Source: Mongoliibacter ruber
Lineage (GTDB): Bacteria; Bacteroidota; Bacteroidia; Cytophagales; Cyclobacteriaceae
Direction of reading: 5' to 3'
DNA length: 64,000 bases
NCBI RefSeq assembly: GCF_003003005.1
Contig: NZ_PVTR01000008.1
Span: 186,001-250,000 of the forward strand
The notes below the pieces were generated by a model. It saw only the letters and a program-made list of their open reading frames with translations, was not told the DNA's origin and made no database searches. The position numbers and the translations under genes were made by a program. This document shows positions 28,037 through 33,822 of this stretch, one piece after another (position 1 is the first letter of the stretch; every line of letters begins with the position of its first letter).

Positions 28037-28202
28037 TGACGAAATTTTCTTGTGAAGTTTTAACGGTTGTCTTGGAAGGAAACTTCAACACATTTTCGCA
28101 AAGATCCAGAAAGCTATTAAAACGTTCAATTGGTTCAAGTTTTAGAAAGGCTTCCTGTTGTTCCTGCTTACTTTCTTTTTTGGTTTGAAACTTAATTTCC
28201 AT
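27990..28202 (-). CDS. Small partner of the truncated nucleotidyltransferase
   Basis: 70 aa (start MEIKFQTKKESKQEQQEA; the open frame extends to 28289 without family-like sequence). The pattern PIERFNSFLDLCENVLKF resembles small helical proteins encoded just before Bacteroidota MNT-type nucleotidyltransferases. It overlaps the next gene by 47 bp. Such pairs are often proposed as toxin-antitoxin modules, but with the nucleotidyltransferase truncated this copy is probably inactive. The region 28290-28474 behind it holds no gene. Confidence 0.45.
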   Translation of the reverse strand: MEIKFQTKKESKQEQQEAFLKLEPIERFNSFLDLCENVLKFPSKTTVKTSQENFVIEPSTHGKNLETKHR

Positions 28203-28474
28203 ATCAGATGGATTTAGGTTTTTAAATATAACAAACTGATTTGAGATTTCTGAAAAAATTCCAACCCACACCTTTATCGCAGCTAACAAGATTTTAATAA
28301 ATATGAAAATCCAAATAATTTAATATGTGTAACCGCTTTCATACCAGAAGAATCTAATTAATAGAATTAACCTCTGTTTTCGAACCAATATCTATTAATA
28401 TCACTTTGCCAAATAAGCCTCTTTTAATTGATTGGTGGCATGATTGCGGATAATCATAAAAACTTTAAAATGCT

Positions 28475-28834
28475 TTAAAGATCAAGGACAATCAAGAGGT
28501 TTTCATTTACTTTTTTTACTTCACTAGCAGGTATAATGCCTATTTTTTTAATTAACCTTTTATTGTCAATTGCCCGCAATTGATCAATCATAATATCACA
28601 TGATTTATCGACATTAGCGATACCTTTCTGAAGATGAACGCGTAGTATTTTACTGCTCGGCTGTACATTAGAAGTGATCGGGCAGACCAAAGTGGAGGGA
28701 TGTACTTTATTGAGAAGGTCTGTTTGGACCACCAAAACAGGCCTGGTTTTACCCGCTTCTGTCCCGAATCTTGGATCAAGATTTGCCAACCAAACCTCGA
28801 ACCTTTTAACCTTCCCCATCTTCAATTTGCTCAA
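28475..28834 (-). CDS. MazF/PemK-type toxin (intact copy)
   Basis: 119 aa (or 114 aa from the ATG at 28819). The PemK/MazF fold is clear: KRFEVWLANLDPRFGTEAGK, RPVLVVQTDLLN, VCPITSN, then DQLRAID in the C-terminal half, which carries the usual catalytic Arg/Thr surroundings. It would cleave mRNA when released from its antitoxin. The start overlaps the antitoxin gene by up to 29 bp, so the two are coupled. A 3'-truncated second copy lies at 33473-33625 with about 95% identity over the shared part. Confidence 0.88.
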   Translation of the reverse strand: MSKLKMGKVKRFEVWLANLDPRFGTEAGKTRPVLVVQTDLLNKVHPSTLVCPITSNVQPSSKILRVHLQKGIANVDKSCDIMIDQLRAIDNKRLIKKIGIIPASEVKKVNENLLIVLDL

Positions 28835-29039
28835 ATTCAGATAAAACCTGCATGGATTCCATACCTACAAGCTTAGATTCAGCAGCTAGGACCTTTTCTA
28901 AAAACTTCCGCTTTTGGATTTTATTATAATAAGCCAATGCCTCATTGACATAACGGTTCCTTGACTTTTCTAATTTGAATATAAGTTCCTCGGTTTCTTG
29001 GAATATATCATCATCCAATTTGAGTGATAGGTTTTTCAT
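28806..29039 (-). CDS. Ribbon-helix-helix antitoxin for the MazF-type toxin
   Basis: 77 aa. N-terminal KNLSLKLDDDIFQETEELI followed by a basic NRYVNEALAYY helix matches a ribbon-helix-helix DNA-binding dimer; the acidic C-terminal tail (EFEQIEDGEG) is the usual toxin-binding end. It precedes and overlaps the toxin gene, the standard antitoxin-first order. Two palindromic sites upstream are its likely operator. A decayed copy lacking this N-terminus and the operator lies at 33604-33708. Confidence 0.8.
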   Translation of the reverse strand: MKNLSLKLDDDIFQETEELIFKLEKSRNRYVNEALAYYNKIQKRKFLEKVLAAESKLVGMESMQVLSEFEQIEDGEG

Positions 29040-29049
29040 ATTGTTTAGT

Positions 29050-29072
29050 AGTAAATACTAAAAGTATATACT
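29050..29072 (-). promoter_or_regulatory. Likely operator of the mazF-type TA operon
   Basis: Two 10-bp near-identical palindromes, AGTAAATACT (29050-29059) and AGTATATACT (29063-29072), lie 11 bp upstream of the antitoxin ATG, 13 bp centre to centre. Paired palindromes are typical of RHH antitoxin autoregulation. Both are missing from the decayed copy at 33.7 kb. Confidence 0.55.
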
Positions 29073-29211
29073 TTTTTTCTTTTTGTATAGTTTTGGATTG
29101 AATAAATTTATTCTGCTTTAAAATTATCCAGACCATATTGCTCCTGATTTCTGATATCCAAATCTTCCAAAGAAATTTAAGGTTTGTTAGGGAATAAGAA
29201 TTTCAACAAAA

Positions 29212-29550
29212 TTACCTCACCCCATTCTTCCTCCACAAAAATACCGGCAAAGCCAAAAATACCCCCACCACACTGAAAACAAGCCCTCCAATGGTTCCGA
29301 TGGCCAGGGAAAACCAGAAAATTTCGTTTTGGCCTTCCATGATAAAAGGAATCAAACCAAAACAGGTAGACAAAATCGTCAATAAAATAGGCACGGCTTT
29401 GCCTCCTACAGCTTTCACCACCCTGCGGTTGTATACCCCGATTTTTCTGTTGTTCAGGTCATTGACGATAAAGATGGCTGCATTGACCGCCACACCTCCC
29501 AAAATCATCTTTACACCTTCCCGTAATACTTCTTTTAAGATTTTTTTTGA
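29212..29550 (-). pseudogene. RND permease C-terminal fragment, fused to nucleotidyltransferase scrap
   Basis: Residues from GGVAVNAAIFIVND to WRKNGVR are 98% like the C-terminus of the intact permease at 33823-36930; the other 90% of the gene is absent. Upstream of the join, the same frame reads KKILKEVLREGVKMIL, which resembles LKEASREGVRMLL of the truncated nucleotidyltransferase at 27818-28036. The join lies at a shared GG-x-AVN coding stretch. No proper start exists (stop codon about 15 codons before the join), so it is not expected to be expressed as a functional protein. Confidence 0.8.
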
Positions 29551-29897
29551 AACTATAAAAAAAGTTTAAAATTATGCAGATTCCAAAATTACTTATCATT
29601 TAGTTTGAATTTAGGAGGGTAACCTGAATTGACAAAATAATATTTTGAATTATAGTATTTAAATAAGATAATATAGTAAGAAATTAAACTAAAAAGTTTA
29701 TTTATTTTTTTGGAATTAAGACTTTTAATTTTAGGTTTCAGAAATAAATAAGCTCATTGAAAGATTATTTATGATTAAAATGTGTTTGTTAAACCATGTT
29801 TATCAATGGATATGGATCACCAATAGCTTAAACAATAGAAGATCTATATTTTATTCTGGAGTAATAAGTCAAGCTTGTACTATTTCTAATAAAATAT
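29551..29897. other. AT-rich leader region of the peptide cassettes
   Basis: Markedly AT-rich compared with the flanks and without a convincing gene. The open frame ending NRDEWSESSADLNVRGV (29771-29953) probably results from the conserved element that follows rather than from a gene. No exact TAnnTTTG box was found; TTTG-like motifs are present at several places. It presumably holds the promoter for cassette 1. Confidence 0.4.
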
Positions 29898-29953
29898 CCA
29901 ATCGCGATGAATGGTCAGAGTCTTCAGCTGACCTTAATGTCCGAGGAGTCTAA
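29898..29953 (+). promoter_or_regulatory. Conserved upstream element, cassette 1
   Basis: A block of about 50 bp shared with 31431-31486, starting AATCGCGATGAATGGTCA and ending near GTCCGA. It contains a stem GGTCAG (29913-29918) / CTGACC (29928-29933) with a 9-nt loop. The last pair changes from G-C here to C-G in cassette 2, which keeps the stem. It also encodes a short frame, MNGQSLQLTLMSEESNI, conserved in copy 2. In cassette 1 that frame is open into the peptide gene. Confidence 0.6.
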
Positions 29954-29975
29954 TATTCAAAAAAATCCAAAGAAA

Positions 29976-30167
29976 ATGAAAAAGTTCAACTTAGAAATGT
30001 TAAGACTTACTTCAGATAAGGTATTGGGAAGAAGTCAGATGAAGAAGATTACGGGGGGGTATAGTACAACCTTAAGATGTTCTGATTGGTCAAGAACAAT
30101 GCAAGTGCACAGGTGCAATCAAAGCACCATTAACTTTTATTGTCGTGAAGGTGGCTCTTGTACCTGA
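29976..30167 (+). CDS. Double-glycine leader peptide 1, Cys-rich core
   Basis: 63 aa from MKKFNLEMLRL. Residues 1-28 form a leader ending GRSQMKKITGG, the type cut by C39 peptidase exporters after the GG; the 35-residue core begins YSTTLRCSDW and has four Cys, ending GGSCT. The frame crosses a run of seven G at the GG codons. The leader is nearly identical to that of peptide 2. An in-frame ATG 23 codons upstream (29907) lies in the conserved element and is a less likely start. Family resemblance: Bacteroidota GG-leader natural-product precursors. No modifying enzyme is encoded nearby, so the product may be unmodified or disulfide-bonded. Confidence 0.75.
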   Translation: MKKFNLEMLRLTSDKVLGRSQMKKITGGYSTTLRCSDWSRTMQVHRCNQSTINFYCREGGSCT

Positions 30168-30194
30168 AAGTTTTGAAGGATTGAATCTTTTTTT

Positions 30195-30217
30195 GGCAGC
30201 CCATTTAAGGGGCTGCC
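30195..30217 (+). promoter_or_regulatory. Intercistronic hairpin, cassette 1
   Basis: GGCAGCCC, 7-nt loop, GGGCTGCC: an 8-bp perfect GC-rich stem between peptide 1 and the propeller gene. No T run follows, so it is more likely an mRNA-stabilising or partial-termination structure that favours the peptide over the downstream gene. Cassette 2 has a hairpin in the same place. Confidence 0.6.
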
Positions 30218-30261
30218 TCAATAAATACTTCATAATTATGGTTACTCTAAACAGGCTTCAA

Positions 30262-31404
30262 ATGAGAAAAATCCTTAGGTTAATTGCATCGATTTCATTT
30301 TTACAGCTTATGACTTCTCCTTTCATACAAGCGCAAGTTAAGCTGGAAAAAGTCAATGAGTTCCGCATTGCCTCTTTTGAAACATTTGATATTGTAGACT
30401 ATGATCCAGAAAAGAAGAACTATTTGGCATATGCACCAAGAGTTTCCGGGTTTGAGGTTGTTGTTATTGATGAAAAAGGGAGAGTTTTAAGTAAAAAAAA
30501 CCTTCAAGGGCAAGGTCCGGAGCAATTCAATTCTGCTTTGAATTTTCTGGGCTTTTCTGGTTCTGAAAACATTTTGGTCATTACCCCAAACGAACTCATT
30601 ACTTACGATAATCAGCTTAATTATAAAGGAAGAAAAAAACTTTTAGTAGAAGACATATTTGTCACTTCAAGACTGACTAGTGCTCCAATTTTTTACTACC
30701 CAGAAGATAAACAGGGAAAACAGGTGTACGCTGTTGCCCCTTCTCTAACGTCAGTTTTTATGACAGTAAGTAGTCTTGAAAACCAGTTTCTTGTTAAATT
30801 CTTTGATCCTGACTCAAATAAGCAAATTAGTTTCTTGCCTCTAAAGGATAGAAGTATTTATGGCAAGTTGGATAAAAGTGTTTTTCCTATGTATGCCCCA
30901 ATAGTTACAATCGATAGAAACAAGAAAACTTTATATGCGACAGCCACATTGGACGGGGAAATTTCTGTCATGGATATCCCGTCAGGTAAGGTGATTTCCA
31001 CGGTTAAAATCAACCATGGGAAATTCGGTAGTTTTAATAAGTTTCCAGTTAGTGACAGATCATTGTCGAGTTATTCCCAATATACACTTGCCTCAATGAA
31101 CCAAAAATTGGTCAGCATTGAAGACGGGGTATTTGTTTTGGATTATGTCAGGGAAATCGAAAAGGAAGTTTTTGAAAGGAATTATCAGGAGGATCCCAAA
31201 TACCATCACTTTCAGGATCCCAAATACCACCGCATGATCTTCTTTGATGAGAAAATACAACTTTCAAATGATATTCCAATGCCCAAAAATGGTAAATTGA
31301 TGATTAGCCTTCCAGGCAATAGGCTACTCTTCAAGATTGTTGACCCGGAGGTAGAATTGGATTTTATTAGATATGAAGTTTATAAAGTTGTTCTAAATAA
31401 ATGA
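30262..31404 (+). CDS. Secreted beta-propeller-like protein of cassette 1
   Basis: 380 aa from ATG 30262 (MRKILRLIASISFLQL..., signal peptide cut near FIQAQ); ATG 30238 adds eight residues and is also possible, while the open frame to 30145 is not signal-like. No domain is firmly recognised. Repeated short beta-rich units (VVVIDEKGRVLSKKNLQGQGP, NELITYDNQLNYKGRK, TLYATATLDGEISVMDIPSGKV) suggest a six-bladed propeller like the DUF4221/BF3164-type proteins of Bacteroidota. A duplicated segment, DPKYHHFQ/DPKYHRMI, is visible near the C-terminus. Function unknown; its position after the peptide gene implies a joint role at the cell surface. Confidence 0.7.
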   Translation: MRKILRLIASISFLQLMTSPFIQAQVKLEKVNEFRIASFETFDIVDYDPEKKNYLAYAPRVSGFEVVVIDEKGRVLSKKNLQGQGPEQFNSALNFLGFSGSENILVITPNELITYDNQLNYKGRKKLLVEDIFVTSRLTSAPIFYYPEDKQGKQVYAVAPSLTSVFMTVSSLENQFLVKFFDPDSNKQISFLPLKDRSIYGKLDKSVFPMYAPIVTIDRNKKTLYATATLDGEISVMDIPSGKVISTVKINHGKFGSFNKFPVSDRSLSSYSQYTLASMNQKLVSIEDGVFVLDYVREIEKEVFERNYQEDPKYHHFQDPKYHRMIFFDEKIQLSNDIPMPKNGKLMISLPGNRLLFKIVDPEVELDFIRYEVYKVVLNK

Positions 31405-31430
31405 GATGAAAATAGGACTTATAAAAATAT

Positions 31431-31486
31431 TCAATCGCGATGAATGGTCACAGGCTTCGGGTGACTTTAATGTCCGATGAAAGTAA
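31431..31486 (+). promoter_or_regulatory. Conserved upstream element, cassette 2
   Basis: Second copy of the element at 29898-29953. Stem GGTCAC (31446-31451) / GTGACT (31461-31466) with the same 9-nt loop; one end pair is G-U instead of G-C and the inner pair is swapped C-G for G-C. The short frame reads MNGHRLRVTLMSDESNI and stops, with a double change TCT to AGT that keeps Ser. Both an RNA structure and a small upstream ORF are therefore plausible. Confidence 0.6.
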
Positions 31487-31508
31487 TATTTAATAAAATC
31501 TAAAAATC

Positions 31509-31723
31509 ATGAGAAAGTTAAATTTAGAAATGCTCAGACTTACTTCAGATGAGGTATTGGGAAGAAGTCAAATGAAAAAGATTACGGGGGGGGTAACACT
31601 TATTCATGTAGATGCTATGGAAGTGTAGGCCAATGGACGGGGAATTATTCAAGTGATCTAGATGCAGCAAGAGCAATAGGGACTTGGTGTGCAAGTGGAA
31701 ATGGTTCTTGTTCAATGATTTAA
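31509..31723 (+). CDS. Double-glycine leader peptide 2, frame broken at a G8 run
   Basis: Leader MRKLNLEMLRLTSDEVLG...MKKITGG differs from that of peptide 1 at only four positions. A run of eight G (31586-31593) then puts the frame off: as written, translation ends at TAG 31626-31628 with a 39-residue product (TLIHVDAMEV tail). With six or nine G, the frame continues to TAA 31721-31723 and gives a core of about 42 residues beginning NTYSCRCYGSVGQW, with four Cys and ending GNGSCSMI, echoing the GGSCT end of peptide 1. The break is therefore either slippage (phase variation), a fixed mutation, or a sequencing error in a homopolymer. Confidence 0.7.
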
Positions 31724-31749
31724 ATTTTTTCAATTATAAAAAAGTACTT

Positions 31750-31790
31750 AATGCGTTGGTTCCTTCGCATTATGAAGGGACTAACGCATT
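31750..31790 (+). promoter_or_regulatory. Intercistronic hairpin, cassette 2
   Basis: A 17-bp stem with two G-U pairs (AATGCGTT...AACGCATT as outer arms, CCTTC/GAAGG inner) and a 7-nt loop, 27 bp after the peptide 2 stop and 18 bp before the DUF4221 gene. It is longer than the cassette 1 hairpin but in the same place and also without a T-rich tail long enough to be a sure terminator. Confidence 0.65.
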
Positions 31791-31807
31791 AATTTATTTT
31801 ACTAAAC

Positions 31808-32959
31808 ATGAAAAAACTGATATTTATTTTAGTCTTTCTAAGTTTTTCTTGCTCAAAAAAAACTGACACAAACAAATTGGGCTATTTCACAGGTACCCAT
31901 ATTTCTATAGACACCTTAGTTATTTATTCAAATAATGAAATTATCTATACTACCAAAAAAATTACTGGATCCGACATCAGTTTAGACAGGAATTACTTAT
32001 TCAATTTTAACGCCTTTGACCATACGCTTGAACAAATCAACTTGGATAAGCTTAAGCTCGAGAAAAAACTTCCATTTGAAAAAGAAGGCCCCAATGGTAC
32101 AGGTTATTTTGTCGATTATATAAATATTACAGAAGATAATTATGTTTTGGTAAAAGGAATCAATAAAACCGAACTCTTTAATCTAAATGGGGAGAAATTA
32201 AGAACAATAGAATATGAAAACTATTCTTTAGGTTGGGATAAAGGTGGAGAAGTACATATTCCAAGTCCTTTGCTTGACACCTATTTTGATAGATTGTTTG
32301 TGCTTATTAACAAGGAACTGGAAAAAAGCTATGCTCTGGGGATCCTTGATACCGAATCAAATGAAATTAACTCAATATCATTAAATTCATACCAGGGCTT
32401 TGAGTATTACACCTTTAGCATAACCGTATCTAAAGCTACCATCAATACTCCTCAAAAAATTTATTTAAGCTTATTTGATAGGAAGTTGATGTTGTCAAAT
32501 CAAGTAGATAATGGGATTTTATTATATGATATTGAAGATAATAGAATTTATACCAAGTTTAATCATAGTCAACTGCATAATGATAAAAAGGAGAAAGATT
32601 ATCAATTTGAACATGAATCATTTGAAAGTAAAGATGCTGAATACAGTAAGTTTCTTCAAGAGATCAATTTCTTGCACCCTTTTTGGGATGAAATAAACCA
32701 GATTTTTTTCCGATTCTCCTATGAGGAATTGGAATCTGGTAATAAGGATGATGATCATGTAAAAATAAAAACATACTTGACTGCTTTGGACAAAGATTTT
32801 AATCTGTTGGGCGAAATGTACCTACCCGAATTAAATAAATTACCTTTAGAAGGTACTTACACCCAATTTCCAAAACATTTTGCCAAAGATGGAAATATCT
32901 GGATATATGAAAATATTAATGATGAGATGGGTTTTGTGGTTTTGACTATATCTAAATAA
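31808..32959 (+). CDS. DUF4221-like lipoprotein of cassette 2
   Basis: 383 aa lipoprotein: signal peptide MKKLIFILVFLSFSC with lipidated Cys15 followed by SKKTD. The body is beta-rich and matches the DUF4221 style (LPFEKEGPNGTGYF, LFNLNGEKLRTIEY, IYLSLFDRKLML, FAKDGNIWIYENIND); an LxxxGP element is shared with the cassette 1 protein (NLQGQGPEQF). Probably a six-bladed propeller attached to a membrane. DUF4221 genes are seen near GG-leader peptide and C39 exporter genes in Bacteroidota, which fits this site. AT-rich, like the whole island. Confidence 0.75.
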   Translation: MKKLIFILVFLSFSCSKKTDTNKLGYFTGTHISIDTLVIYSNNEIIYTTKKITGSDISLDRNYLFNFNAFDHTLEQINLDKLKLEKKLPFEKEGPNGTGYFVDYINITEDNYVLVKGINKTELFNLNGEKLRTIEYENYSLGWDKGGEVHIPSPLLDTYFDRLFVLINKELEKSYALGILDTESNEINSISLNSYQGFEYYTFSITVSKATINTPQKIYLSLFDRKLMLSNQVDNGILLYDIEDNRIYTKFNHSQLHNDKKEKDYQFEHESFESKDAEYSKFLQEINFLHPFWDEINQIFFRFSYEELESGNKDDDHVKIKTYLTALDKDFNLLGEMYLPELNKLPLEGTYTQFPKHFAKDGNIWIYENINDEMGFVVLTISK

Positions 32960-33002
32960 AATGCTAGAGTACTTATTTACCAAGTAACCTTTTACTCTTT
33001 AA

Positions 33003-33476
33003 AATTTCCTCTTGAAAACCACCTTCCCCTTCTAAAAACAACCCGACTTTAAAGACTGGGGGCCCACCTGTCTAAGAATAGTCGCTAAGCACTTTGGCAT
33101 GCTGATCTCCTTAAAGGAAATACGTGAAATATCAGAAACGACAAGGGAAGATAGCAGCTTGCTAAAACTAAGTAATGCCGCAGAGGCTATGGGATTTAAA
33201 ACTATTGGGACCAAGATGGATTTATTTAAACTTTATATGGCTCCTTTACCACGTATTCCGGGTCATTCGGAGCCTGTGTCTTCGGATCGTTGGTATTTAA
33301 GCCATTGGCTTGATTGTTAATGAAGTAAAATACTCCTTTACCATGAGTTCGAAGGCACAGCCTTCGGACAACTGAGGAAAGATACGGTCCATATTTCTAA
33401 TCCAGCCTATGGTCTGATTCAATATACCAAGGAAGAATTCATTTCACGATGGATCGGCAACAATGCCAATGAGCAG
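33003..33476 (+). pseudogene. Decayed C39 peptidase domain of a peptide-exporting ABC transporter
   Basis: Reads NFLLKTTFPF, then a stop (TAA 33033-33035, where Tyr is usual), then KQPDFKDWGPTCLRIVAKHFG...ETTREDSSLLKLSNAAEAMGFKTIGTK, and later VHISNPAYGLIQYTKEEF, matching the C39 peptidase domain from start to near its end. The catalytic Cys in the family's DCG motif is Trp (DWGPTC). The middle (about 33240-33380) is scrambled, and the TM/ATPase parts are absent. The remnant ends where copy B of the duplicated block begins. It is the right protease class to cut the GG leaders upstream. Confidence 0.8.
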
Positions 33477-33625
33477 ACCAAAGTGGAGGGATGTACTTTA
33501 TTGAGAAGGTCTGTTTGAACCACCAAAACAGGCCTGGTTTTCCCCGTTTCTGTTCCGAATCTTGGATCAAGATTTGCCAACCAAACCTCGAACCTTTTAA
33601 CCTTCCCCATCTTCAATTTGCTCAA
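33473..33625 (-). pseudogene. MazF-type toxin fragment (copy B)
   Basis: First 50 residues of the toxin at 28475-28834 with a single change in the well-aligned part (GTETGK for GTEAGK). It stops matching after STLVC, where the C39 remnant joins, and ends in unrelated residues. The C-terminal half with the catalytic region is missing. Confidence 0.85.
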
Positions 33626-33708
33626 ATTCAGATAAAACCTGCATAGACTCCATGCTTACGAGCTTAGATTCAGCAGCCAGAGCCTTTTCTAAAAATTTCC
33701 GCTTTGGA
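33604..33708 (-). pseudogene. Antitoxin remnant (copy B)
   Basis: C-terminal third of the RHH antitoxin remains (SKLVSMESMQVLSEFEQIEDGEG by translation). The N-terminal DNA-binding part and operator were lost in a deletion of about 180 bp whose ends, in copy A, are the two direct repeats TTTTGGATT (28912-28920 and 29091-29099); copy B keeps a single joined TTTGGATTG. Confidence 0.75.
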
Positions 33709-33822
33709 TTGGATAAATTTGTTCTGCTTTAAAATTATCCAGACCATATTGCTCCTGATTTCTGATATCCAAATCTTCCAAAGAAACATAAGGCTTATCA
33801 GGAAATAAGGATTTCAATAAAA

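Larger units (their letters stand above)
28682..29507 (-). repeat. Duplicated block, copy A (mazF 5' part, antitoxin, RND 3' end)
   Basis: Copy A aligns with 33473-34118 (copy B) in the same orientation at high identity, starting at GCAGACCAAAG and ending near CCTCCCAA. Copy A is about 180 bp longer because copy B lost part of the antitoxin. The two copies frame the peptide cassettes between them. The non-coding strip 29040-29211 inside copy A also aligns with copy B. Confidence 0.88.

Noticed and set aside
29771-29953. 60-aa frame ending NRDEWSESSADLNVRGV as a gene
   Set aside because: Its only conserved part is the upstream element, where changes between the copies fall on all codon positions in this frame.
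30145-30261. Upstream extension of the cassette 1 propeller gene (start MKVALVPESF)
   Set aside because: It overlaps the end of peptide 1 and the intercistronic hairpin and precedes the signal peptide, so the ATG at 30262 or 30238 is preferred.
33099-33320. 73-aa open frame starting MLISLKEIREISETT as a stand-alone gene
   Set aside because: It is the middle of a decayed C39 peptidase domain that begins upstream of this ATG; annotated as pseudogene.
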